DNA of 64,000 nt from Aureliella helgolandensis (GCF_007752135.1 NZ_CP036298.1:930001-994000), one strand, 5' to 3'. Positions 9,087 to 18,491 are shown, counted from the first letter of the stretch. Translations and numbers: made by a program. Notes: generated by a model from the letters alone, not told the origin.

Positions 9087-9282
9087 TAGCGACAACCACC
9101 GTTCCTTGCTCACCGGGCTGTCGAAATAGTAACCCGCCGCGTGAGCAAGGAAAGATAGTTGCCGCTAGAAGGCAGTTTGGGACGCAACCTCCGCGTTAAA
9201 ACTCAAGACGCTATTAAATCAACAGCCCGTCACGCAGCGGGTTACTATTTCATTAAACCGGCACGCCGTGGGCTGCTATTTC
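9087..9282. repeat. Composite REP-like inverted-repeat cluster
   Basis: TTCCTTGCTCAC (9102-9113) is perfectly inverted at 9141-9152. Outside it, TAGCGACAAC (9087-9096) is inverted at 9158-9167 with one wobble. A second arm, 9123-9143, is inverted at 9231-9251 with 20 of 21 positions matching, 15 of them contiguous (GAAATAGTAACCCGC). A degenerate direct copy of that arm lies at 9262-9282, matching at 17 of 21. The cluster fills the 516-bp gap between the DUF1549 gene and the SixA-like gene; no gene is seen in it. Similar intergenic repeats are, from memory, common in Rhodopirellula-type genomes. Confidence 0.65.
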
Positions 9283-9522
9283 AATTTGCCGCTGCGGCCC
9301 AGGCTATGCCGTTGGGGTGCACGGTCGAAGCGGCTTGCCGAAGCAGCTTGTCGAACCGGCAGTTATCTGCGAGTGGAGTGGGTGCTCTCTAGGGGGCTAG
9401 GTGGGTTGGCTGGAAGCGCGTCGTGCTGCGTTTCCTGACGCGGTGGATTGACGCCAGCGATTTCTGCTACAATTCGAGCCAAATAGACTTGGCAATTTCG
9501 AAGCATTTGCGGTGGTAGCGGC

Positions 9523-10020
9523 ATGCGGACTCTCATTTTAATGCGTCACGCCAAGAGCGACTGGACGCAGGGCGACAGGACCGACCACGATCGCCCACTC
9601 AATCCGCGCGGGCGTCGGGCTGCTCCGCTCATGGCCGGACAATTGCTGAGCCATGGCATCTCGGTCGATATTATCTTGGCGAGCTCTGCGGTCCGCGTGC
9701 AACAAACGTTGGAATTGCTACAGGAGAGCTGGGCAACAGAGACGGCGGTATCCACCGAACGCGATCTCTACTTGGCGACCCCTGCTGAGTTGAAGCAGCA
9801 TGTCGATGCGCTCCATGATACGTGGCAGTCAGCCATGATTATTGGCCACAATCCCGGACTGAGTCTGTTTGCGTCTATGCTCTGCGACGATGATGTCGAG
9901 CTTCCGACGGCCGCCGTGGTCATTCTGCAATCCGCTGCAGATTCTTGGCACAGCTCACTGACGCAGCAACCCTGGCATCTGGTAGATTATTGGAAGCCGC
10001 GGGATTTGGAGGCGGGCTGA
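9523..10020 (+). CDS. SixA-like phosphohistidine phosphatase
   Basis: This 165-residue protein belongs to the histidine phosphatase superfamily and has the short length of SixA. The catalytic RHAKS motif lies in LILMRHAKSDW at residues 5-14, with His9 as the phospho-acceptor. DRPLNPRGRRAAPLM follows, and the second conserved histidine is in MIIGHNPGLS. SixA removes phosphate from histidine-containing phosphotransfer proteins. The target here is unknown and could be a small molecule. ATG 9523 begins directly at the conserved N-terminal strand. Confidence 0.9.
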   Translation: MRTLILMRHAKSDWTQGDRTDHDRPLNPRGRRAAPLMAGQLLSHGISVDIILASSAVRVQQTLELLQESWATETAVSTERDLYLATPAELKQHVDALHDTWQSAMIIGHNPGLSLFASMLCDDDVELPTAAVVILQSAADSWHSSLTQQPWHLVDYWKPRDLEAG

Positions 10021-10060
10021 CGCACCGAGCGCTTGCTCCAGATTTGAATTGAGAGTGTGT

Positions 10061-10123
10061 CCGTGGACGAGGCTGCGAGTTCTCCAGTGTCTTAGGCCCG
10101 CTAGTTGGCCCGCTCGTCCATGG
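10061..10123. repeat. Long-loop inverted repeat upstream of the peroxiredoxin gene
   Basis: CCGTGGACGAG (10061-10071) and CTCGTCCATGG (10113-10123) pair at 10 of 11 positions around a 41-nt loop. It lies in the 222-bp gap after the SixA-like gene. It may be a repeat or an RNA structure; no function can be assigned. Confidence 0.35.
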
Positions 10124-10242
10124 TGCTTGTCGCCTCAGCGGTGCCTCGACAAATTTAGTTGCTCGCCGGGTAGATGCCCGCGAGTGTGTGGAAGCAGAGC
10201 CTAAGAGTCACGATTTCAATGTATTTACAAGGACCTACTCAA

Positions 10243-10788
10243 ATGTTGCGTTTTACCCGTTTGCTTGCTTGTGCTCTAAGTTTGAGCGTTGGATTCACCG
10301 GATTGCGGGCTGCCGAGGCGCTCAAGGTTGGCGACAAAGCACCAGAGTTTGTCATGCAGGGGAGTGATGGAAAAACGTATGCAGCCAAGGACTTCCTAGA
10401 TAAACAAGCGGTAATTGTAGCTTGGTTCCCCAAGGCCTTTACCGGCGGCTGTACGAAAGAGTGCAAGTCGATGAAGGAGTCGGGGGAGCAGCTCAAGAAA
10501 TTCAATGTCGCTTACTTCACGGCTAGCACCGATACCGTGAAAGTGAACGGTGACTTCGCTAAGAGTCTCGATTTGGACTACCCCATTCTGTGTGACCCCA
10601 AGGGGCAAAATGCGGGCATGTTTGGCGTGCTGCGTGAAGGTAAGAATATGGCCAACCGCGTTACCTTTGTGATTGGCAAGGATGGGAAAATCGCTGCCAT
10701 TTTGGATGAAGTGTCGACTGAATCCCATGGCCAAGATTTGGCCAAGCTACTCAAAGAGCTCGGCGTTGAATCGAAAGCCAGTAAGTAG
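10243..10788 (+). CDS. Exported PrxQ/BCP-type peroxiredoxin
   Basis: From ATG 10243 the protein has 181 residues: a signal peptide (MLRFTRLLACALSLSVGFTG, ending near LRAAEA) and an AhpC/TSA-fold domain. The peroxidatic cysteine is Cys70 in FTGGCTKECKSM. A second cysteine follows at Cys74, a CX3C arrangement instead of the CX4C of E. coli Bcp. The usual peroxiredoxin elements GDKAPEF, YFTAST and RVTFVIGKDGKIAAI are present. It should reduce hydroperoxides outside the cytoplasm. The frame opens at ATG 10174, but AAGGA just ahead of 10243 and the signal peptide favour the later start. It ends 10 bp before the shikimate kinase gene, suggesting cotranscription. Confidence 0.88.
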   Translation: MLRFTRLLACALSLSVGFTGLRAAEALKVGDKAPEFVMQGSDGKTYAAKDFLDKQAVIVAWFPKAFTGGCTKECKSMKESGEQLKKFNVAYFTASTDTVKVNGDFAKSLDLDYPILCDPKGQNAGMFGVLREGKNMANRVTFVIGKDGKIAAILDEVSTESHGQDLAKLLKELGVESKASK

Positions 10789-10798
10789 TTCAGATCTC

Positions 10799-11329
10799 AT
10801 GCATATCTATTTGATTGGCTATCGAGGTTGCGGCAAATCGACGGTCGGGCGTGGCTTGGCGGCTGAGCTTGGCCGTGAGGTTGTAGATACCGACGACTTG
10901 ATCGAGCAAGCGGCGGGACGCTCCATTGCGGAGATTTTCGCTAGCGAGGGGGAGGCTGGATTTAGAGATCGCGAGTCGCAAGCGATCGCGAGTGTTGCCA
11001 GCTCCAGCGCTACCTCCCCGGCAGTGGTGGCACTCGGTGGTGGTGCGGTTCTGCGCCAATCGAATCGAGAGGTCTTGTCCCGCACGGGGCAGTGCATCTG
11101 GCTGCAAGGGGATCCGCAATTGTTGTATGCGCGGATTGTAGGAGATGCCCATTCTGGAGACCGACGACCCGACTTGACCGATCAGGGGGGTTATGCGGAA
11201 GTTGTTGAGATTTTGGCGATCCGAGAACCCATTTATCGTCAGTTGGCCCAAAGGATTGTAAATACGGACGGTAAAACACCCGATGAGGTTAAGGCTGAGA
11301 TTTTGCTTTGGGTAAATTCTCCGGCCTAG
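10799..11329 (+). CDS. aroK: Shikimate kinase
   Basis: This 176-residue protein has the normal length for shikimate kinase. The P-loop GYRGCGKST is at residues 7-15, followed by VVDTDDLIE (the shikimate-binding Asp region), AEIFASEGEAGFRDRES, and VALGGGAVL, the conserved GGG shikimate loop. The lid-region RRPDLT is also present. It phosphorylates shikimate on the path to chorismate and aromatic amino acids. The frame is open further upstream, but ATG 10799 starts exactly at the conserved IYLIGYRGCGKS strand and lies 10 bp after the peroxiredoxin stop. Confidence 0.95.
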   Translation: MHIYLIGYRGCGKSTVGRGLAAELGREVVDTDDLIEQAAGRSIAEIFASEGEAGFRDRESQAIASVASSSATSPAVVALGGGAVLRQSNREVLSRTGQCIWLQGDPQLLYARIVGDAHSGDRRPDLTDQGGYAEVVEILAIREPIYRQLAQRIVNTDGKTPDEVKAEILLWVNSPA

Positions 11330-11482
11330 CGGATGGGCCGAATGGTGGATGCATGGAGGCATGGGGAACTGCTGGCCTTTCCTCGCCCGTGACCTGTTGG
11401 TGAGCGCTCTTGTTGAGTGCGAACTTTGCGGGGCGCCGCGAGGTGGATCGCCTCAGTTCCACGCATCTACTAAGGAACTCTG

Positions 11483-12721
11483 GTGCTGAGCGGATTCATC
11501 GCATTGCCCCTACCGGCGCGGATTGCCTGCGTTGCCTTGATCGCAATCTTGGCGGCCCGTTTCGCGAATTGGGCGATTTACAACTGGGCCTATCATCGTC
11601 GAGCGTTGGGGCCATGGAGCAAACCGCCTCAGGGAGCAGCTGCTCGCTCGTGGGCGGATCATTTGCCGGGCTGGGGCTGGTGGCGACTACGCCGCGAATC
11701 CTCAACTTGCAGTGGGCGATTTTGGCTGCGTCCCCTGCTGCTGGAGTTGCTGTTTCCCGTCGCCTCGGCTTGGTACTATCACTTCTATATCAGTGGCGGT
11801 GCCTTGGGGCTCAAGCCGGCCGCACTGGGGATTTCGCCAGAGCAACTCCACTGGCAATTCGCAGGACATTTCGTGCTGCTGTGGTTGATGACCGTTGCCA
11901 CGTTCATCGATTTTGACGAACAATCGATCCCCGATTATGTGACGGTTCCCGGAACGCTTATCGGCCTGGCCGGCGCTGCCCTAGCTCCGGCTTGGTTGCC
12001 TCTGAACGGACGCGGGATTGAATTGCAAGCTAGCTTTCCCGATGCCTGGCCAGCCAGTTGGAATGGAACGTGGGGCTTGATGTATGCCCTGGCCATCGTG
12101 CTGGTTTGGGGCTTTGCCTTGTTAGACCGACGTTGGATTTCTCGTCGTGGAATTGCCAAGGGTGTGCAGTATTTTTGGGCCAGAATGTTCCGGCATCGCA
12201 CCATTTGGATCCCTGTCCTAGCGATCACAATCTTGTTGGCGGGCGGAATCACTTTGGCTTGGATGCAGCAAATTCCTCGTTGGTCTTACCTGCTGAGCAG
12301 TCTGATGGGGTTGGCCTTTGCCGGCGGAGTGACTTGGGCGGTCCGATTATCTGCCAGCTGGGGGCTGCAAGTGGAAGCGCTCGGCTTTGGCGATGTGACC
12401 CTCATGGCCATGATCGGTACCTATATCGGCTGGCATCCAAGCCTGATCGTGTTCTTCCTGGCTCCGCTGATTTCCATCGCGTTTGTCTTGGTGAGATGGA
12501 TGCTGACGGGGGAAACCGCCACGCCCTACGGCCCCTATTTGTGCGCGGCGACCGTCGTCTTGCTGGTTTACTGGAATTCGTTCTGGATTGGTTGGGCGGA
12601 GCCCGTTTTCCAACTCGGAGGAATCATCTTGGGGATTGTTGTTGCCTGTGTGGTGTTGATGGGAGTCATGTTATGGATCTGGCGGCTAGTCAAGCAGACG
12701 CTCGGCCTCGGGGGCTACTAA
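11483..12721 (+). CDS. Type IV prepilin peptidase (A24 family)
   Basis: The protein has 412 residues and is strongly hydrophobic, with about eight membrane segments. The two catalytic aspartate regions of A24 peptidases are visible: FIDFDEQSIPD (residues 141-151) and LGFGDVTLMAMIG (around 304). These enzymes cleave leader peptides of type IV pilin-like proteins in the inner membrane. It is longer than the usual ~250 residues because the two motifs are separated by an insertion of about 150 residues. The tetracysteine motif of PilD N-methylation domains is absent, so methylation is not expected. The start is GTG 11483, with AAGGA at 11472-11476. The 3' end overlaps the next gene by 49 bp. Confidence 0.88.
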   Translation: MLSGFIALPLPARIACVALIAILAARFANWAIYNWAYHRRALGPWSKPPQGAAARSWADHLPGWGWWRLRRESSTCSGRFWLRPLLLELLFPVASAWYYHFYISGGALGLKPAALGISPEQLHWQFAGHFVLLWLMTVATFIDFDEQSIPDYVTVPGTLIGLAGAALAPAWLPLNGRGIELQASFPDAWPASWNGTWGLMYALAIVLVWGFALLDRRWISRRGIAKGVQYFWARMFRHRTIWIPVLAITILLAGGITLAWMQQIPRWSYLLSSLMGLAFAGGVTWAVRLSASWGLQVEALGFGDVTLMAMIGTYIGWHPSLIVFFLAPLISIAFVLVRWMLTGETATPYGPYLCAATVVLLVYWNSFWIGWAEPVFQLGGIILGIVVACVVLMGVMLWIWRLVKQTLGLGGY

Positions 12722-13239
12722 GCGACTTGGGCGTAGCTGGGATTGGTTTGCGCTCGGTCAAGAATATTGCAGCGGACCACGAATTGTTACGTGCTCGCAG
12801 ATCAGGCAAGATTATTGTGGAGTACGGTCGCTTGCGATCGGTGTGTGGCCGCTGGTGGCCCCATTGTGGCAATATGATGCAAGTTCTGTGGGATATGAAT
12901 TTTCGTCCCGTTTGTCGCGATCGCTGTGAGCTGTACTACCACATTCCTTGGGGGGCACCTGGGTTCATTACGCTTAGTTATGTACACTCAGGACCAGCCA
13001 CGAGCATGGGAACGCTTTACGCTGGCGCCTTGGTGTTGGATGAGATCGCCCGCCTCAAACAATCACAGGCGATTGTTTGTCATGTAACGAATGATCGCAT
13101 CAGTGATCGAATCCTCACCCGCTGGGGCTGGCAGCAACATTGTCTAGACTGGGCTGGAAGGCATTTTATCAAACGATTTTATGGAAAATATCCAGCAGTC
13201 TCCTCTCACTGGAGTGAGCGGCTAACCTTTGGCCGATAG
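12673..13239 (+). CDS. GNAT-like protein of unknown substrate
   Basis: The protein has 188 residues from ATG 12673, which is preceded by GGGAG at 12660-12664 inside the end of the prepilin peptidase gene. The central part (PGFITLSYVHSGPATSMGTLYAGALVLDEIAR) and the C-terminal CHVTNDRISDRILTRWGWQQHC resemble the last strands of a GNAT acetyltransferase, where NxxxxxxLxxxGF-type sequences are typical. The acetyl-CoA loop is not clear, so the fold call is tentative. The 49-bp overlap with the upstream gene implies translational coupling. A glucosidase gene starts about 20 bp downstream. Confidence 0.7.
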   Translation: MDLAASQADARPRGLLSDLGVAGIGLRSVKNIAADHELLRARRSGKIIVEYGRLRSVCGRWWPHCGNMMQVLWDMNFRPVCRDRCELYYHIPWGAPGFITLSYVHSGPATSMGTLYAGALVLDEIARLKQSQAIVCHVTNDRISDRILTRWGWQQHCLDWAGRHFIKRFYGKYPAVSSHWSERLTFGR

Positions 13240-13259
13240 TGGACTGCAGAAAGTACAGC

Positions 13260-15947
13260 ATGCCCAAGACGCAATTGGAAGAGCAGCAGCGACTGGAATC
13301 GGCGCATGGATGGGAAGTGAATTGGCAGCGTTGGGGGCCTTATCTTTCTGAGCGGCAATGGGGCACTGTTCGCGAGGATTACTCGGCGAACCAGGATGCG
13401 TGGAGCTACTTTCCCCATGACCATGCGCGCAGCCGAGCTTACCGGTGGGGTGAAGATGGATTGCTAGGAATCTGCGATCGCCAGTGCCGCCTCTGCTTCT
13501 CGTTCGCGTTCTGGAATGGAAAGGACCCCATTCTCAAAGAGCGATTCTTTGGTTTGACGGGGCCCGAGGGCAACCATGGTGAAGATGTAAAGGAGTGTTA
13601 TTACTATCTTGATAGCACGCCCACCCACTCCTACATGAAAGCGCTCTACAAGTATCCCCAAGCAGAATTCCCCTATTTAGGACTACTGGAAGAGAGTCGC
13701 AAACGCTCGCGACATGACTTGGAGTACGAACTGGAGGATAGCGGCGCGTTTGCGGATGAGCGGTATTTCGATTGTCAGATTGAATACGCCAAGGGGAGCC
13801 CGAATGACATCTTGATTCGAGCAACAATCACCAATCGCAGCCCCGAGGTTGCCACACTTCATGTGCTTCCTCAGTGGTGGTTTCGCAATACCTGGACGTG
13901 GGAATGCACGCACGAAGGGTGTACCCCTAAACCGACGATGCAGTTGCAGGACGGTGTCGTGCGTGCGAATCACATGACGTTAGGGGCTTGGCGGATGGCT
14001 GCGGACGTAAGTTCCGATGGTGGTTCTCCGAACTATCTCTTCACCGACAATGAGACCAATCCAGACCTCCACCCCGATGTCCCGACGACCAGTGGCTTTT
14101 TCAAGGATGCTATTCATCGGCACGTCGTCGATGGAGAACCTTCGGTGTTGAATGCCAAGCAACGCGGTACCAAGGTCGCCTCGCATACGATCCACGAACT
14201 TGCTCCTGGTGAGTCCGTCGTGATCCGTGCGCGGATGAGTTCTGCCGAAGAAACGCCGCAGGAATGGTTCGGTGCTGGTTTTGAGCAAGTCTTCAATGCT
14301 CGCCGTGAAGAGGCGAATGCCTACTATCAGTCCAGGATCAGCGATCAGCTGAATCGAGCCGAGCAGCAAGTCGCCCGGCAGGCCTATGCTGGCTTGCTGT
14401 GGACCAAGCAATTCTACAACTACGTGATCGATGCTTGGTTGAAAGGGGACGATAACTATGAGGTGAACACCGATTCTCGCCGACTTGGCCGCAACCATGA
14501 TTGGCCGCATCTGCACAATCGCGATGTGATCAGCATGCCCGATAAATGGGAATACCCCTGGTATGCTGCTTGGGATCTCGCGTTCCACATGTTGCCCATG
14601 GCGGAAGTGGATTTAGAGTTCGCCAAATCGCAGCTGATCCTGTTCCTGCGGGAGTGGTACATGCACCCCAACGGGGCCTTGCCTGCCTACGAATGGGCCT
14701 TGAGCGACGTGAACCCTCCGGTGCATGCCTGGGCATGTTGGAATGTCTATCAGGCAAGTTGCCGGGCGGGTAAACCCGACAAGGCATTTCTGGCTCGAGT
14801 GTTTCAAAAGTTGTTGCTGAACTTTACTTGGTGGGTGAATCGCAAAGATCCCGACGGGCATAATATTTTCAGCGGCGGCTTCCTGGGGCTGGATAATATT
14901 GGGGTGTTCGATCGCAGCAAGCCGTTGCCTACAGGCGGTTTTTTGAATCAAGCAGATGCTACTGCTTGGATGGCTTTCTTTTGTGGCAATATGTTGCAAA
15001 TGGCCATTGAATTGGGCGAAGACAGTATTGCCTACGCCGACATGGCGAGCAAATTTCTAGAACACTATATGGAAATTGCTGATGCCACCAATGATTTACA
15101 CGGTACCGGACTGTGGGATGAAGAGGATGGATTCTACTACGATCACTTGCAGATTGACGGGCAATCAATTCCGCTAAAAGTTCGCTCGCTCGTGGGCTTG
15201 ATTCCGCTGTGCACGCCCGTGATCCTCGATCAGAAGAAGATTGATCGACTACCTGGTTTCAAGCGTCGTACGGAATGGTTCTTAAAAAACCGTGCTGAGC
15301 TTGCTCAGAGCATCAATCAGCTTACTGTCGAGTCGCCGGACGGTAAGGAGTATGTCCAGGGCTTGCGACTGTTGGCGCTGCCCAGCACCGAGCGATTGAA
15401 GCGATTGCTGCAAACGATGTTGGATGAAAGCGAGTTTCTGTCGCCATACGGAATTCGCTCAATGTCCGCTAAGCATGAAGGGGAACCGTACATCTTCGAA
15501 TGCCATGGTGCACACGAAGTGGTTCGCTACGTACCCGGTGAGAGCGATTCCTATATGTTTGGTGGAAACAGCAATTGGCGCGGGCCCATTTGGTTTCCTA
15601 TCAACTATTTGTTGGTTGAATCTCTGAGAAAGTACCATCAGTTCTACGGCGATACCTTTACACTCGAATGCCCTACCGGATCGGGGAATGTCTGCAACCT
15701 CGCGCAGGTCGCGGATGCGATTCAGTCGCGCTTGATCAAGATCTTTCTTCCTGAGGAGGGCGGAAGACGGCCTTGCCATGGTGAGGAATCGAGATACGCG
15801 GAGAATTCCAATTGGAACGAGCTAGTGCTATTCTATGAATACTTCCATGGCGATAATGGGCGTGGCTTAGGCGCCAGTCATCAAACCGGCTGGACGGCAT
15901 TGGTCGCTTCTCTGCTGCGGGAACAGGCCAGCGATTCCGTCGTTTAG
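13260..15947 (+). CDS. MGH1/GH63-like glucosidase
   Basis: The protein has about 895 residues from ATG 13260 (the frame also allows GTG 13239). The opening WGPYLSERQWGTVREDYSANQDAW and GEDGLLGICDRQCRLCFSFAFWN are characteristic of the large bacterial 'glucosidase' proteins carrying the MGH1-like/GH63 (alpha/alpha)6 barrel. The catalytic half includes WEYPWYAAWDLAFHMLPMAEVD (around residues 428-448), NPPVHAWACWNVY, and the late GNSNWRGPIWFPINYLLVESL. GH63 members use an Asp and a Glu to hydrolyse alpha-glucosides by inversion; the exact residues cannot be fixed without alignment. There is no signal peptide, so it is cytoplasmic. It probably acts on stored or imported alpha-glucosides. Confidence 0.85.
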   Translation: MPKTQLEEQQRLESAHGWEVNWQRWGPYLSERQWGTVREDYSANQDAWSYFPHDHARSRAYRWGEDGLLGICDRQCRLCFSFAFWNGKDPILKERFFGLTGPEGNHGEDVKECYYYLDSTPTHSYMKALYKYPQAEFPYLGLLEESRKRSRHDLEYELEDSGAFADERYFDCQIEYAKGSPNDILIRATITNRSPEVATLHVLPQWWFRNTWTWECTHEGCTPKPTMQLQDGVVRANHMTLGAWRMAADVSSDGGSPNYLFTDNETNPDLHPDVPTTSGFFKDAIHRHVVDGEPSVLNAKQRGTKVASHTIHELAPGESVVIRARMSSAEETPQEWFGAGFEQVFNARREEANAYYQSRISDQLNRAEQQVARQAYAGLLWTKQFYNYVIDAWLKGDDNYEVNTDSRRLGRNHDWPHLHNRDVISMPDKWEYPWYAAWDLAFHMLPMAEVDLEFAKSQLILFLREWYMHPNGALPAYEWALSDVNPPVHAWACWNVYQASCRAGKPDKAFLARVFQKLLLNFTWWVNRKDPDGHNIFSGGFLGLDNIGVFDRSKPLPTGGFLNQADATAWMAFFCGNMLQMAIELGEDSIAYADMASKFLEHYMEIADATNDLHGTGLWDEEDGFYYDHLQIDGQSIPLKVRSLVGLIPLCTPVILDQKKIDRLPGFKRRTEWFLKNRAELAQSINQLTVESPDGKEYVQGLRLLALPSTERLKRLLQTMLDESEFLSPYGIRSMSAKHEGEPYIFECHGAHEVVRYVPGESDSYMFGGNSNWRGPIWFPINYLLVESLRKYHQFYGDTFTLECPTGSGNVCNLAQVADAIQSRLIKIFLPEEGGRRPCHGEESRYAENSNWNELVLFYEYFHGDNGRGLGASHQTGWTALVASLLREQASDSVV

Positions 15948-15998
15948 CTCGGCCAATGCATGTCGTAAAGAACACTCATTCGGGCTAGGAGCTTAAGT

Positions 15999-17117
15999 AT
16001 GCGAACATCCGCGTTGTGGGCATCCCGGTGGTTCGTGCTGGCCTGGAGCTTGGCCGTGCTTATCCCTTGCCCTGCCAGCGAGTTGGAGTGGATCGTCATA
16101 TCCGAGGATGGACTCGGTTTCGAAGGTTTGGAGTCTGGCACATCGTTTTCTCCCTGGGGGTTCAATTACGACCATGACCGCGATGGCCGCTTGCTGGAGG
16201 ACTATTGGCAGCAAGACTGGCCGCTCGTCGAATCGGCTTTCCGGGAGATGAAAGCGCTGGGGGCCAATACCGTTCGCATCCATTTGCAATTCGGAAAGTT
16301 CATGGAGGGCCCCAATACTGCTCGCACTCAGGCGCTCGAACAGTTGGAAAGAGTCGTCATGCTGGCGGAAGAAACCGAGTTGTATATCGATCTGACTGGA
16401 CTGGGGTGCTATCACAAGCAGGATGTCCCGGCCTGGTACGATCCGTTGAGTGAACCCCAGCGTTGGAAGGCTCAAGCCGTGTTCTGGGAGGCCGTTGCGA
16501 AGGCTTGCGCATCAAGCTCTGCGATATTTTGTTACGACCTGATGAACGAGCCTGTGGTGGCTGGAGGGGATAAGCCCCGCGAAGATTGGCTAGGACCAGC
16601 CTTTGGCGGCAAACACTTTGTACAATATGTCGCAATTGATCGCCAAGCACGCGAACGCTCCGCAGTAGCAAAGGAGTGGATCGATTTGCTGGTTGCGGCA
16701 ATTCGCAAGCATGACGCGCGACATTTGATTACTGTTGGACTCGTTCCCTGGAGTCTCGACCGTCCCGGCATGACCTCGGGATTTGCCCCTGCGGCGGTGA
16801 CGCAATCGCTCGATTTCATTGCTGTTCATCTCTATCCAGAGGCCGGCAAGTTGGAAGAGGCTTTAGAGACCTTGCAAGGTTTTGCCGATGTTGGCAAACC
16901 TGTGGTCATCGAAGAACTCTTTCCACTCAAGTGTAGTGCGGCGGAGTTGGGGGAGTTCATCGATCGGTCACGCGGGCCGGCAACTGGTTGGATCGGCTTC
17001 TACTGGGGGACGTCCCTAGAAGAATTGCGTTCGGCCAAGACGCTGCCTGCAGCGATGACGCTAGCCTGGCTCGAGTTGTTTCAGGCAAAACGTGCAGCAA
17101 TCCTGGGGGAGGAGTAG
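15999..17117 (+). CDS. Secreted glycoside hydrolase family 5-like protein
   Basis: The protein has 372 residues with a signal peptide (hydrophobic residues 10-24, cleavage near CPASE). The barrel shows GANTVRIHLQFGKFM, then FCYDLMNEPVV with acid/base Glu184 in the NEP motif, and KPVVIEELFPL with candidate nucleophile Glu305 or Glu306. The fold and motif order match GH5/cellulase-like clan A enzymes acting by retention. The substrate is not clear; beta-glucan or beta-mannan are possible. AGGAG at 15987-15991 fixes the ATG. It lies 51 bp after the glucosidase gene and may be cotranscribed with it. Confidence 0.85.
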   Translation: MRTSALWASRWFVLAWSLAVLIPCPASELEWIVISEDGLGFEGLESGTSFSPWGFNYDHDRDGRLLEDYWQQDWPLVESAFREMKALGANTVRIHLQFGKFMEGPNTARTQALEQLERVVMLAEETELYIDLTGLGCYHKQDVPAWYDPLSEPQRWKAQAVFWEAVAKACASSSAIFCYDLMNEPVVAGGDKPREDWLGPAFGGKHFVQYVAIDRQARERSAVAKEWIDLLVAAIRKHDARHLITVGLVPWSLDRPGMTSGFAPAAVTQSLDFIAVHLYPEAGKLEEALETLQGFADVGKPVVIEELFPLKCSAAELGEFIDRSRGPATGWIGFYWGTSLEELRSAKTLPAAMTLAWLELFQAKRAAILGEE

Positions 17118-17215
17118 TCTCTCGCTTCGAGGATTTACCAACAGTTTCGCATATTGCTTTTTCCTACCGATGAACCCACCTGGTTCGTATCCCGCGCAAG
17201 TAGTGGACCCTTCCC

Positions 17216-18412
17216 ATGAAACGTCGTTCCTTTCTCCATAGGTCATCTTCGTTGGTCGCGGCAGGCATCGTGACGGGAGCTAAGCTCTCCGCCCAGGAAT
17301 CCCAGGCAAAGCGACGGGTGGCGATTATCGGTCACACCGGGCGTGGAGATTTTGGGCACGGCCTGGACACGGTGTGGTTGAAAATTCCTGAAGCTGAAAT
17401 CGTTGGAGTTGCCGACGGCAATGAGGCCGGCTTGGCAAAAGAGCTTGTGAAGCTGGGAGTTCAATGCGGTTACACCGACTACGGCAAAATGTTGACAGAG
17501 ACTCGCCCTGAGTTTGTTTCCATTTGCCCTCGTCATGCTGACCAACATCAGGAAATGGCGTTGGCCGCTTTGGAAGCTGGCGCACGGGGGCTGTACATCG
17601 AAAAGCCCTTCTGTCGCACGCCGGCGGAAGCGGATTCCCTGCTGGCTGCCTGCCAGCAGCATCACGCCAAAATTGCCGTGGCGCATCGCAATCGCTACCA
17701 TCCGACCTTGAAGCAGATCGACCACCTGATTGCTTCCGGTCAATTGGGAAAGCTGCTCGAGATTCGTGGCCGCGGGAAAGGCGATCGACGTGGCGGTGGT
17801 GAGGATCTTTGGGTCCTCGGCGGGCACGTTATCAATCTCATGGAATATTTTGCCGGAGCTCCTAAGTCATGCTCGGCAATCATGCTCCAGGATGGGCGAC
17901 GCATTACATCGGTGGATGTCAAACCTGGTGCTGAGGGATTGGGGCCATTGGCGGCGAACGAAGTTCACGCTAGGTTCGAAACGGCCAAGGGAATTGTCTG
18001 CTACTACGATTCGATCGCCAACGATGGTACCAACGGAACCGGTTACTGCATGCAGCTCATTGGCAGCCAGGGAGTCGTGACCCTACACATCGATCAAAAT
18101 CCTGTAGCGCATTTCACACCTGGCAATCCATTTCTGCATTCAAGCGAGGCCCGGACTTGGTTGCCAATCACCACGGCGGGACTCGACGTGCCAGAAGACA
18201 ACCAAGGTCTCGTTTCGCAGGTGTACAACCATGTGCTTGGCGTGCAAGATCTTATCGAATCATGCGATACGGATCGCCAACCTTTGTGCGACGCGCGCGC
18301 TGGAGCGGTTGCCGTTGAAGCCATCTGCGGTGTCTTTGAGTCGCACTGCCAAGGAGGTGCGACGGTTGATTTTCCACTTCGCGAACGACGGAATCCACTC
18401 TCTCTTCTATAG
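17216..18412 (+). CDS. Gfo/Idh/MocA-family oxidoreductase, Tat-exported
   Basis: The protein has 398 residues. The N-terminus MKRRSFLHRSSSLVAAGIV is a twin-arginine-type signal, common on planctomycete members of this family. The Rossmann domain begins RRVAIIGHTGRGDFGHG. The conserved EKPF motif appears in LYIEKPFCRTPAEAD (Lys is the catalytic-site residue), followed by AVAHRNRYHP. The C-terminal domain is the usual mixed sheet (GGHVINLMEYFAG). It should use NAD(P)(H) to oxidise or epimerise a sugar or inositol-like substrate outside the cytoplasm. It sits between a GH5 hydrolase and an alpha/beta-hydrolase-like protein, suggesting carbohydrate breakdown. Confidence 0.9.
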   Translation: MKRRSFLHRSSSLVAAGIVTGAKLSAQESQAKRRVAIIGHTGRGDFGHGLDTVWLKIPEAEIVGVADGNEAGLAKELVKLGVQCGYTDYGKMLTETRPEFVSICPRHADQHQEMALAALEAGARGLYIEKPFCRTPAEADSLLAACQQHHAKIAVAHRNRYHPTLKQIDHLIASGQLGKLLEIRGRGKGDRRGGGEDLWVLGGHVINLMEYFAGAPKSCSAIMLQDGRRITSVDVKPGAEGLGPLAANEVHARFETAKGIVCYYDSIANDGTNGTGYCMQLIGSQGVVTLHIDQNPVAHFTPGNPFLHSSEARTWLPITTAGLDVPEDNQGLVSQVYNHVLGVQDLIESCDTDRQPLCDARAGAVAVEAICGVFESHCQGGATVDFPLRERRNPLSLL

Positions 18413-18491
18413 TCGTCTGCCGAACTGGCAGCGATCTTCTTCCTGGCGGTCCAGTGCTTCGCGTCCCCCAGGGCTCGCAAAGGAAAATGTA

